A stretch of DNA of 27,740 nt. It comes from Cyclostephanos tholiformis (Eukaryota > Bacillariophyta > Thalassiosirophyceae > Thalassiosirales > Thalassiosiraceae). This document shows, piece by piece, positions 8,125 to 16,801 of this stretch (within the stretch, counting starts at the first letter, position 1; each line of letters begins with the position of its first letter). The notes below the pieces were generated by a model, which saw nothing but the letters and a program-made list of their open reading frames with translations, ran no database searches and had not been told where the DNA came from. The position numbers and the translations under genes were made by a program. The stretch covers positions 1 to 27,740 of the forward strand of contig JALLPB010000463.1 of NCBI GenBank assembly GCA_036939975.1. The letters run 5' to 3'.

Positions 8125-10445
8125 GGTTTGCAAAGCATCCACGTGCTGATGCTGGATAATGGAGGTGTCATGCAGATACATGCAAAATGAGTCCCCGAGC
8201 CATCGAAGGTGCTTCTTGTTGTAGTCGGGAGATTTGCCGGCTTCATTGAGTAACACACAAGCCCAAATGTGAAGAGAATGGGCAGAATAACATTTAACAT
8301 CCTCTGGGGACGTGTCGGGACAAATTCGCTTGATGGCTCCTCAAAGGAGCTCGGCTATCTTGCCTCTTGTGAGGTATAGATGTTCACCTTTTTTTGTTTT
8401 GTACATGGCAAGGGGCATATCATTTGGCTGATGCAGCCGCCTAGCTCGGATGACCATCCTCCTGGCACTTTGGATGGGACAGAGGTCAGGGAATTTATTG
8501 TCCATGGCAAAGGTTATCAACTTACCATTTTGCCTGTTCTTCTGGATCCACCAGATAATCATGATGGAGGCAATGGATTCAATAGCTTCTAGACAGAGAT
8601 CCTCGATAACATGCTTCTTGGTGTCGTAGAAGATGAAATTGCTGGCCGTGAAAGCCTTGATGATGGTCGTTCCCAAAGGGTAGATATGCACATCTACCTT
8701 TTTCTGGTTCTTCTGAGTGTATTCACTCAAATGAGGGCCAATGTAGTGACCGAGAGTGACAATGTCAAGAAAGAGCTTGTTGACTGTAGCATCACACTTG
8801 CTGACATGGGCTACATGATGTAATTTGGCAAAGATCTCATTGTTGAGAGGAGCACGTTGTCTTGCTACTTGTTCTTCTTGTAGCATGTTGTTGATCAAGG
8901 TAGTAGACATGTTGTTGGGGTCTGATAAATCCGCCAGAATTGGCATGTTATGCAATCGGAAGAGGGTGTTCACTGCTTCTGCATATCATTTAACAATGGC
9001 AGAATGGAGGACCTTAATACTTTTATAATTAATGCCACATTGGACATACTTGATATAAATTGTGACTATTTGCTGGTATCCGGGATACGATCCACATGGA
9101 TCCTGTATTCCGAGGATGTCTGCCCACTTGATGTAATAAGCTTTCCGAGCAGCTTCCATTTCAAGGTCTGTACCCTGTCATGACTGAGCCAACTCTTGAT
9201 CAACACAATTTCCCATATCATTGAGATAGAACAATGTGTCAACTCTGGGTAGGTCTGTTTCAATTTGGTATAATCAAAATGAGGGGCAGAAGTGGCATCA
9301 GTACATTGCCTTTTAAGGCAAGATATATCATCAGCAATTTTGTTGTCAATGGTACTAAGTACTAATCCATTGCGAATTTATGCTGAGTGGTGAATTGATC
9401 AACAGGGAGCAAAAGAAGCGGCCAAGCAAAAGGCCAATTCTTGATCTCTTGCATGTGTGTAGGGTCCAGGAAAGAGCCGAAGAGTTGTCAGTTATATTCA
9501 GGAGTACCGGATGTGGATCATCAGTGATATCAGGCATCATCCACAGGACATGTAATGCCGTGTTGTAATTTATGACTACGGTGACGTACTTGAGGATGTT
9601 TATAGATATCGAGGGAACGTCTTGAAATAGCAAAGTTTGTTTGACAACTTCATTGGGAAAACAAATATGCCACCAGAATCCTAAATCAATGGAGAATCCT
9701 CCCACTCCTTCTAAGGAGCTGTCACCTATTGTTGTGGCGAAGGGAGTTCAAGGGATTAGATGTGCTAATGGGGTCTTCCATTTGATGCCAGAGTCTGGCT
9801 TGAGCTTGTCTCAAAAGAATTTGATCACTGCATGCATGATAGTGTTGATGTTGTACTCGTAGGATGCGTGGTGAGTCATTTTTGCCGCCAGTTTCATGGC
9901 AAATGATGTTAGCCGGGCAAGGTCCTTGCATGGAGTAAAGAATTTGCCTGATTGGATGGCAAGTATCATATCACGAAATTCCTGCAAAGACTCAGTCAGG
10001 AGCCGCTTGTTCTTGGATAATGCATATGGGATGGAAGAGTATAAGTGGGATAGGAGATAAAATATCCAGTTGGCAACTTTGGCAAGGCATGCCAACTTGC
10101 CGGTCAGTGTCTGGGCTTCAGATACCTTGAAACGATGCTGATGCAAGTGCCAAGTTGAGTTGAGTAGATTCAAAACCTCAGAATGGTACTTGGCGGGGAT
10201 CGATACCATTAGTCAATTCATGTCAATTATGAGGCCCAAAATGGTTCGCCATAGGCTGACAACTAACTCTTTCCATTTGTCCATTGCCAGAGGAAATTGG
10301 CAGACATCTTCTTTGGGCTCACCCATCATGATGAAGATGGATTCAATCATGGCTGCTAACACCATTTTCATGTGTTTGGTGTTCAAAGACAGCATGATTG
10401 CATCATCGACGTATATATTAGGGGCTGCACTGGAGAATTTCTTTA
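8122..10445 (-). pseudogene. RT / RNase H / tyrosine recombinase retroelement relic
   Basis: Read on the reverse strand, the domains are in order. The reverse transcriptase part has the YVDD box at 10402-10413, followed by a thumb-like region (TLTGKLACLAKVANWIF). RNase H begins IGDSSLEGVGGFSIDLGFWW (about 9680-9740) and ends DNKIADDIS (about 9330-9350). The tyrosine recombinase part contains IWWIQKNRQNGKLIT, YSAHSLHIWACVLLNEAGKS and LRWLGDSFCMYL, the last holding the putative nucleophile Tyr. RT, RNase H and recombinase share one frame, suggesting a fused polyprotein. The left side of RT (fingers) is missing beyond ~10445, so it is 5'-truncated. In-frame TGA codons sit at 10213-10215, 9811-9813, 9748-9750 and 8341-8343; the frame is also disrupted between about 8975 and 9357. 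Domain content fits DIRS/Ngaro-type (YR) retroelements, which integrate by recombinase rather than DDE integrase. Confidence 0.78.
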
Positions 10446-10652
10446 AAAAAATGTTTTCAAAATGAATTTTTTCCCAGTGCAATGTTGTAGATATGGTGTA
10501 TTATATGAATATTCATCAAGAGGGTTTTTGAAAAAAATTATTTTGTCATGTCTGAAACGTGTATTTTCACCTTTTTTTCGTTTTACTAGCTAAAATGCAT
10601 TTTTGGTGGGTTTTTTAGTTGTTTTGTCTGTTGATGGGCCCTCCAAACCCCC

Positions 10653-11706
10653 GTGGACTGCACCCCACATCCATATTATATGTATAAAAAGTGTTGTAGC
10701 ACCTTGATATGCTGTGAATGGGCATATGGGTCCAAATTGATCCCGTTCCAACCTGTCGACGGCGCCGACACTCGATACGGCCAGTTATACAAGCCGATCT
10801 CCGCACACCCCTTTAAAGAGGCAGGCATAAATGGGTTCAACCCTATTCAACCATTCAAAGTCGCCAAGTCTATCCTCACCCAAACTGATTGGTGCGTGGC
10901 ATTTCATTGGCCCAGCTTGTCTGAACTCAATGATGACATCGCACCCTTTCCCTTGGCCGACGACGCTGAATATGAACGCTACCTGTCAGGGGACTCGGTT
11001 TCACGACATACTCTGTTGACTACAGGACCACCGCCGGCGGCACCAGCTCATTCAATTCCCTCCATTCCCGCAATTCACCTGCTCACGGCGGCCATTATCA
11101 GGAGCGACGATCGTCTGTTTTTCGTCTCTCATAATATCGGCGCCAATGACGCACGAGAGTGGCGTCTCGCTCGGGTTGCTTTCGAGGACTCCATCTCATT
11201 ATACCCATCGTGCACGCTGGACGAACGCTTTCTGTTTGAGTTTTACATCTGCCACCCCGCCGATTGGCGGTACAACGCCGTCAATCAACGTTACTGGCTC
11301 CAATTCCACGGTCGAGAGGATATCCTGCATCCGTCTTTAAGCACCGACACACAACTCGTCCGCCCTTCCGACACATCGGACAATTATACCATACGACACA
11401 ATCTCCTCCCTTTTCGGAAGGTGGCTGAATATAACACACACCAACACGTTCATTCACGGTCCCTTTGAATTTGCAACCATCCGCGGACGCAAAACCCGCG
11501 ACCGTATTTGCCAATCTGATTGGGACATCCTCCACCAGCATAAATCGATGTTTCAAAACCCCCTACCGTCTTTTGACGTACCCACATATTTGGTCCACGT
11601 TGATCGAGGCGCTCACGTGGCATATCACGATAAAGCCCTCACTAACGTCCTTTGCTTCGAAGCATCACGAACGTCGAACAGTACGCAGGACACATTATAC
11701 CCGTGA
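10653..11706 (+). pseudogene. Orphan reading frame split by one frameshift
   Basis: An open frame from a GTG at 10653 (first ATG 10680) to 11468 reads as real protein (FQPVDGADTRYGQLYKPI, FYICHPADWRYNAVNQRYW). Between about 11341 and 11420 the protein-like signal passes to the next frame, giving DTISSLFGRWLNITHTNTF, IHGPFEFATIRGRKTRDRIC and PTYLVHVDRGAHVAYHDKAL up to a TGA at 11704-11706. About 340 residues would result from a single-base correction. I do not recognise the family. There is no clear signal peptide, membrane segment or catalytic motif. AATAAA lies 62 bases downstream at 11768, compatible with a transcript end. It could be an accessory or capsid-like protein of a retroelement, or a decaying host gene. 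The shift could also be an assembly error or a programmed event. Confidence 0.5.
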
Positions 11707-12143
11707 CAAAAGGTCTCGGGCACTCATCCTCCTGCTTAACCCCCAATTTTTATTTTTATTTTTTTTCAATAAAAGAAACATTCAAGCTTCCTTCGGGAAC
11801 CAACTAGTATCTTATGAAACCTAGCAATTGTTTCACATCCATGTTGGGATCATTGTGATGCCTCGTGACTTGAGCCCCCAGTCGAGTCTTTTCGTCAGCA
11901 GCATGTGCTTCGTCAAGTATTTTTGGGCCGCTTAAGGGACTGAGTCCCTATCTGCTGACTCGTGACTGGGAGATCGTGCGTCACCAAGTTCCATCTGCTT
12001 ATGGTAGTTCCGTAGTTCGGACTACTTAAGAAAGGCTAAAATCTAGATTTTTGCCTCGGGACAAATGTACTGGGCACTGTAGTATCAAAAAAACAAGATC
12101 TTTCGAGCCCTGTCACAAAAACACATAACAACCATACATCAAA
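11707..12143. other. Intergenic, polyadenylation signal and inverted repeat
   Basis: AATAAA at 11768-11773 follows a T-rich tract. Around 11878-11902 CCCAGTCGAGTC and GTCAGCAG are mirrored around 11950-11971 by CTGCTGACTCG and GTGACTGGG, an imperfect inverted repeat with a ~50-base loop. The last ~140 bases are presumably the promoter and leader of the gene at 12144, with no clear TATA box that I can defend. Confidence 0.45.
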
Positions 12144-12615
12144 ATGAAAATCACTCTCTTAAATTCGGCTTCGGTCGCCTTGGTCTTCGGCTCTGGAGCG
12201 TACGCCCAGGACGGGCCGTCTACTCCTTTCCTTCGGGGATTGAACCAGGTGAGCTCCAGAAAATCTTTTTTTCAGTTACGCGGTCGGGATTACGTTGATG
12301 TTTGCTAACGTCTTCGTCTGCACTGCGTTCGTGGAGAAGAATTATCAATTGATGTGCAATGCACCGAATGGTCCTACTTCTTGCATGGCCGAAGGGAGGA
12401 CCCTTGCTGATTGCTGCAGCCGCGGAACAAAGAAGAATATAGGTTACACGTGCGCTGATGGCACTGTCTTTTGCTGCAACGATCCGCCACAAGAGCAGTA
12501 TAATGATGGGTCCCCAACAAACATTGGAGTTTACAAGAATTGCGTTAAGGTGGTGCCCGACTACGAAGAGGACGCAGCGGATATTGATGCTCCTGCCGGC
12601 TCCATGACTGCTTAG
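12144..12615 (+). CDS. Small secreted eight-cysteine protein, two exons
   Basis: Exon one is 12144-12248 and exon two about 12340-12615; the intron (GTGAGC...GAG/AAG, 88-91 bp, with a GCTAAC branch-like site at 12304-12309) keeps phase 0. The product is about 126 residues. Residues 1-21 form a signal peptide (MKITLLNSASVALVFGSGAYA, shown as its ends: MKITLL...GAYA) with cleavage expected before QDG. The mature part carries eight cysteines in the pattern C-x8-C-x9-CC-x11-C-x6-CC-x21-C, enough for four disulphides, and ends in an acidic tail (DYEEDAADID). An R-G-L triplet near the mature N-terminus is followed by the splice site. I do not recognise the family; the spacing does not match the hydrophobin order. 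Export to the cell surface or secretory compartment is inferred from the signal peptide and cysteines. The ATG has AAA before it and is the first in the transcript-like stretch. Confidence 0.7.
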
Positions 12616-13115
12616 GTGAGGTTTCATTTATGCAGTGTGATCGGGGGGTCATGGGTGTAAAAGGGCAGTAATTCGGACTGGGTAGGGCTGGTATTTGAGT
12701 GTGGTTGTAGATTAACCCCCCACTAAATTTAATTCATCTTGGCTGATTGCCGAAGAGACTAATTCTTGACTATTTACAACACTTCATCATTAACACATCA
12801 CACTGGCCAACGGGAAAGGAAAAAGCGAAAATATCTGGCTAGCCTACTCTTAATGAATCCAGGAAAAAAGACTTTCCGGTCTCCCTTGATAATTCCGTGA
12901 CCACCATAATATCGTCCTTGGCTGTCTCCGCCTCAATCATGATTGCTTAGATCAAGATTGATTCTTTCGTCATCCCGGTAACCTGACAGGGCAACTAACT
13001 AACAAGGTCATTGGAGGCGAAGAGGATGCATATTATTTGTAGGCGTCATGAATTCCACCCACATAGTCGAATGTGAAATGTGCTTTGCCCTCCGCGGCGG
13101 TGAATCATGTTACAT
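12616..13115. other. Intergenic, no gene seen
   Basis: No coding sequence is supported. It separates the secreted-protein gene from the 3' end of the reverse-strand membrane-protein gene. Near 13005-13042 an isolated frame reads KVIGGEEDAYYL before a stop; it resembles the start of a mature trypsin-like protease but does not continue. Confidence 0.5.
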
Positions 13116-14292
13116 TTACCATAATAGGACGTACGCTATGGCCGTCTTAGTGAGCGTAATAATCCAATACAAGGCCACGAGTCGCCTCGACAGCCTCCAC
13201 GGAACGATAGTGCCGTCGTTCCCTTCGTCCACTCCTCCCCGCCCGGCCGCGACGATCGATGATGCGGCGGCGAGGGTCGCACGGTCCGACGACGACGACG
13301 ACGACGGCCCGCCCATCCTCGTGCCGTCGTCCAGCAGCCACCATCGCGCCCACCATGCGATCGGCCGACCGAGGAGACGACCGCCCCGACCTAATCCACC
13401 GATAGACGACAGGAACGGGGCCAGGGAGCTCCCGAGCATGTACAGGCCGAGGAAGTGCCGCGGCTGCAAGACGAGGAGAGACGCGGATCCCATCATGGAC
13501 GCGATCCTAGACGCGACGCCATCGCGATTGCCGGGTCCGTCCGTCGTAAGGACGGGCGCCCTAGGCGGACGCGCGCGCTTCGTCGGGTCGATATACGCCA
13601 GTGTGCCGTCTAACCTCCCGTATCGCGCGTCCTTCAGCCGCCCGATAGCGTTCCCGAGACTCGGATGGCCGAGGACGGTCGACGCAATCCCAAGGACGAC
13701 GCGAGTCAGCCCGACCGTCCCCCCGAGGATCGGATCGACGAATAGCGAGTACGCCCACAGGATCGCGACGGACGCGACGTCGTCGTACGATGGCCCGGGG
13801 GGCAGCAGGAGGTGTCCCAGCGATGCCAATGCCGTCCATCGATACTCGCTATCGAGGATAAACGGGACCGGGCGGCGCGATCGGACGTCCGAGGCGGCGG
13901 CGAACGACGACGTCGACGTCGACGAGGCCATCGTCCTCGGGAGGACGCGATCGCGCATCTCCCGTATCATCCAGGATGCGACGCACGCGCCGAGTAGGCC
14001 GGAAGACACGGCCGCGACGCACGCGACGCCGACGAGGGACCGGGCCGTCGCTAGCGACGCGACGGACGACGCGACCCTCCTCCTCCGGTCGACGATAGTC
14101 GTCCCGATCGGGCTCGGATCGACATCGACATCGACATCGACATCGACAACGCCGCTCGCGGGGTCGCCGCCTCCCCCACTCACACGGTCGCGCCGCGGTC
14201 GCCGGATCCCCCCCCCCCCCGACAACAGGGGCGGATGCCCTCGGGATGGGGGGGATGGACGACGACGCGCTCGCCGCGCCGACGGCCGTCAT
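13116..14292 (-). CDS. Multi-pass membrane protein, unrecognised; N-terminus uncertain
   Basis: A reverse-strand frame of 369 residues ends at 13116. It has several hydrophobic segments: SLVGVACVAAVSSGLLGACV, SVAILWAYSLFVDPILGG with VGLTRVVLGIASTVLG, the pair SLLVLQPRHFLGLYMLGSSL/APFLSSIG, and WIITLTKTAIAYVLLW at the C-terminus. This favours the reverse strand over the antisense frame, which is Pro/Arg/Asp-rich. The drawn frame can only start at a TTG (14225). A 13-C run at 14208-14220 sits at the point where a neighbouring frame with ATG at 14292 (MTAVGAASASS) joins, and further upstream is a Leu-rich stretch (LLPALLLLLPAVVFLAAS) that looks like a signal anchor. The true start is therefore probably 14292 or farther upstream (to ~14460), with the run length deciding the frame. 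Location in an organelle or plasma membrane cannot be told. GTC repeats give a VDVDVDVDVD segment. Function unknown. Confidence 0.6.
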
Positions 14293-14771
14293 CGCCGTCG
14301 ATGCCGCGAGGAAGACAACGGCCGGGAGGAGGAGGAGGAGGGCGGGGAGGAGGGCATCACCGCGCCGCCCGTCGCGACGACGACGACGACGATCACCATC
14401 ATCATCATCATCATCATAGCCGCGTCGGCGTCGTCCCGTCGTCCCATTGTTCGCGTCATCTTTTATCGAGGGGTACGGTCTTAGGCTGTGATTTCTTTGA
14501 GCGTGTAGATGTTGGTAACCATACGCGCAAATTTCAATTACGGGTAATGGTCCTTACGTTACCGGTATTGGTGCCAGTACCGGTACCGTTAGCCGCCCGT
14601 ACCGGTACTGTCCATTCATCCTGTTACGTTATCGTCTACCGTTTTCGCCGGGGCATAAGCAACACCCAAACGACAAAGTGCGAAGGTTTTTTTCTGTCAC
14701 ATTAGTTTTTTGGGGTGTTGTACCATGGCTGCGTTGGAATTAAAATAAAGGTTCCCTCCATTTTCTACGTC
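14293..14771. other. 5' flank of the membrane-protein gene, repeat-rich
   Basis: 14330-14420 contains (GAG)n, (GAC)n and a CAT repeat that on the reverse strand reads as runs of Met, Asp or His in different frames; this may hold the real first codons of the gene at 13116-14292. 14500-14640 has the palindromic GTACCGGTAC boxes. Nothing else is recognised. Confidence 0.45.
14577..14608. promoter_or_regulatory. Two GTACCGGTAC palindromic boxes
   Basis: The 10-bp palindrome GTACCGGTAC occurs at 14577-14586 and 14599-14608, with further ACCGGTA and TACCG variants at about 14560 and 14635. The cluster lies upstream of the reverse-strand membrane-protein gene, so it may bind a dimeric regulator. 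This is inference from position and symmetry only. Confidence 0.3.
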
Positions 14772-15020
14772 CTACTTTTGTACTGTTCCTTTGTGCTCCA
14801 AAATTGGCGGGGAATAGTACAAACGGCTGGTCGACAAGGTCAAACCTTCCAAAAAGAACACCACCATGGTGAAGCCGTTTGCTGGGTCTAGCCGCCGTGG
14901 GACGGATGGGGTTGTCTCATGACGTGTCTGCTCCAGCTTCCTGGATAGTCCAAGGCGGGCGCGAGCCTTTGCCTGGACATCCGCTGGATCAGTCGCCCCG
15001 GGTTTAGGCATGGGGGCCAC
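14772..15020 (-). CDS. Short hypothetical reading frame
   Basis: An 82-residue reverse frame begins with ATG at 15018-15020 (MPKPGATDPADVQAKARARL follows one or two residues in) and reads into a plausible hydrophobic patch (FTMVVFFLEGL). The frame stays open for some codons upstream of the ATG (DNRHTELVDDLRVAP), so it might be the last exon of something larger. No motif, homologue or splice site settles it. Low confidence that it is expressed. Confidence 0.25.
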   Translation of the reverse strand: MAPMPKPGATDPADVQAKARARLGLSRKLEQTRHETTPSVPRRLDPANGFTMVVFFLEGLTLSTSRLYYSPPILEHKGTVQK

Positions 15021-15395
15021 TCGGAGGTCGTCGACGAGTTCGGTGTGGCGGTTGTCGGCGATGACGATGTGCAGAGGAGAAAATTAATTCCACCTCTCGT
15101 CTGGGGGGGGGAAGCGGCGCCGTTGGGGGGGATTGTCGATTAGGTCATTTACTAACGTACCGCGAAGGTGGGGCGGCTAACTCTTATCAGAAGCAGTGAT
15201 ATGGCAGGGTTGGCGGCCATGGAGGGGGAGAATACAGAGATTTTTTGGTTGTGGGAGGATGCGAGCTAATTTTTAGGTCCTACGCACCTACGTAGTATTC
15301 CCATGTAAAAAATCTGACAACTCGCTAGCAACTTGCTAACAACTCGCTAGCAACCTTTTATCTTCCCTTTGTTTCAGCTGTTATGAGACTCGTAG
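15021..15395. repeat. Flank of the Harbinger element with a 22-bp period repeat
   Basis: No gene. AACTCGCTAGCAAC occurs at 15319-15332 and 15341-15354, separated by TTGCTAAC, forming a short 22-bp tandem. G-runs occur near 15104 and 15125. Confidence 0.6.
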
Positions 15396-15396
15396 T

Positions 15397-15414
15397 GGGT
15401 GCCTGCCGTAATTC
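15397..15414 (+). repeat. Left terminal inverted repeat of Harbinger element
   Basis: GGGTGCCTGCCGTAATTC, followed by ATTTTTGG. Its exact inverse ends the element at 18209-18226. Confidence 0.92.
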
Positions 15415-15524
15415 ATTTTTGGGTGTTTTTTTTCTTTTCTTAGCGAGAATTGTGTTCCAGAGTTCGTTTTTTAGCGAGTCCAGATCGTTTACAAGGCCTC
15501 TTTTTTGTTTTTTTGTTCCAGATT

Positions 15525-15552
15525 TGGATCGGTTGGCCGGCCAACCGATCCA
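15525..15552. repeat. 28-bp perfect palindrome in the Harbinger left flank
   Basis: Each arm is TGGATCGGTTGGCC (and its reverse complement) with no spacer, centred at 15538/15539. CCAGAT motifs flank it on both sides. It sits ~70 bases before the Myb-like start codon, so it may be a protein-binding site or an extrudable hairpin in the leader. Confidence 0.9.
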
Positions 15553-15619
15553 GATTTTTTTTGTTTTTTCTTTTTGTTCCAGATCTGGATCCAGATTTTT
15601 TCCCTCACACTCGCGCACC

Positions 15620-16705
15620 ATGGACGCCGATTCAGAAGCCCGAGGAGGTCGTGGCGGACGTGTTGGTGGTGTACCCAACTACAGAAATGAAATCCTCATT
15701 GAGATCGTCGAGAGGCATCTCCCCCAGGGCCTGGAGGCATGGAGAGAGGTTGCCCTTGCGTATCAGAGAGAGACTAACGAGCCTACTCTTCGCCGAGGGG
15801 AGGACCTTCGTGACAACTGGAACAAAAAGCTATGCAACCGCATGCAGAAGCCGACAGGTAAGCCAGGAGCACTAACAGAACGTATCTTTCGATGCATTGC
15901 GATTGAGCGTCGCATTCAGGATGAGGCCACCGCGGCAGTTTTGGGCATCGACTCTGCAGAGTCGAACCACTCTCGTGACGATGGCTCGGGCTCTTTATCG
16001 GAGATCGATGTGGTAGCGGGGGGGAGTGGTAACAGTCATGGCAATGCTGTTCCTGCTAGTCGTGACGGCAATGATGAGGGCCGTTCCCCCGTTGAATTTA
16101 TTCAGTTCAATAATGGTGGCGGGGATGACGAGGAGGTTGAAGAGATTGCAGTGGCAAACGGTCAGAGGAATGTCGTTGACGACGCGGGTCGTCCTCGTCC
16201 ACAGTCAATGCCTGCATTTGGTAGCAGGGACAGCGCCACGGCAGCTGTGACATCATCTTCTACCGCAAGCAGGGGTGGAGCTACTACGACACCAAGAAAT
16301 GCACAACCTGCACCACCAAGGAGGAGTCCTTCGTCGATGTCGACCACGGCCAGCGGTGTTGGAGGGGGGGGCGGACAAAAGACAAAGAATTCGACAAATC
16401 GTGAACGGGGATCCATCTCCAAAGCGATGGACAGGATGGCCCAATCGCTTGAGAGTGGTGGTGGGGGGGGAGGGGAGTCTATGATGATATCCATGCTGTC
16501 GAACCAAATGCAACAAACCTCGCAGAATATGTCTATGCAGCAGACGATTTTTCAGCAGCAGATGCAGATGCAGCTGGCTTCGATTGAGAAACGTGCGGAG
16601 ATGAGCGAGAAGTATCTTCGCCAGATTGCGAAGTCGCTTGCTAAGAATAAAAAGCGTAAGAAGGGTGGGAGTGATGACGAGGACGACACTTCAGATGATG
16701 ACTAG
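15620..16705 (+). CDS. Harbinger-associated Myb/SANT-like DNA-binding protein
   Basis: The 361-residue protein starts at ATG 15620 (context CGCACCATGG); upstream in-frame sequence lies in the T-rich leader and is not protein-like. Residues ~18-95 (YRNEILIEIVERHLPQGLEA, then W, DLRDNWNKKLCNRMQKPTG and ERIFRCIAIERRI) resemble the trihelix Myb/SANT-like domain of Harbinger protein 2, which in known elements binds subterminal DNA and carries the transposase into the nucleus. The middle is disordered (Gly, Ser, Asp, Asn), and residues ~290-345 are Met/Gln-rich and probably helical or coiled coil. A basic cluster (KNKKRKK) looks like a nuclear localisation signal before an acidic end (DDEDDTSDDD). 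It converges on the transposase gene. It would function with that partner; the frame is uninterrupted. Confidence 0.85.
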   Translation: MDADSEARGGRGGRVGGVPNYRNEILIEIVERHLPQGLEAWREVALAYQRETNEPTLRRGEDLRDNWNKKLCNRMQKPTGKPGALTERIFRCIAIERRIQDEATAAVLGIDSAESNHSRDDGSGSLSEIDVVAGGSGNSHGNAVPASRDGNDEGRSPVEFIQFNNGGGDDEEVEEIAVANGQRNVVDDAGRPRPQSMPAFGSRDSATAAVTSSSTASRGGATTTPRNAQPAPPRRSPSSMSTTASGVGGGGGQKTKNSTNRERGSISKAMDRMAQSLESGGGGGGESMMISMLSNQMQQTSQNMSMQQTIFQQQMQMQLASIEKRAEMSEKYLRQIAKSLAKNKKRKKGGSDDEDDTSDDD

Positions 16706-16801
16706 TCAGTAGTCAGAAAATTGGATTTAATTAGATATTTAGAATAAAGTTGATCATTCGAACCACCCTATGCTAGTCGTCCCCTTATATATGACTAGCC
16801 C
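16706..16801. terminator. Shared 3' region between convergent Harbinger genes
   Basis: AATAAA occurs at about 16743 on the + strand, and CTAGTC...GACTAG (about 16773 and 16792) can form a small hairpin. This 96-bp gap must hold the transcript ends of both genes. Confidence 0.45.

Noticed and set aside
12400..12560. Hydrophobin identity for the eight-cysteine protein
   Set aside because: Hydrophobins have the order C-CC-C-C-CC-C. Here the order is C-C-CC-C-CC-C and the protein lacks the expected long hydrophobic loops.
13048..14484. 478-codon open frame on the + strand
   Set aside because: It is antisense to a frame with clear hydrophobic helices, is composed mainly of Pro/Arg/Asp/Thr typical of shadow frames in CG-repeat DNA, and has no domain.
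16253..16516. Reverse frames opposite the Myb-like gene
   Set aside because: They are shadows of the G/A-rich low-complexity part of a better supported gene.
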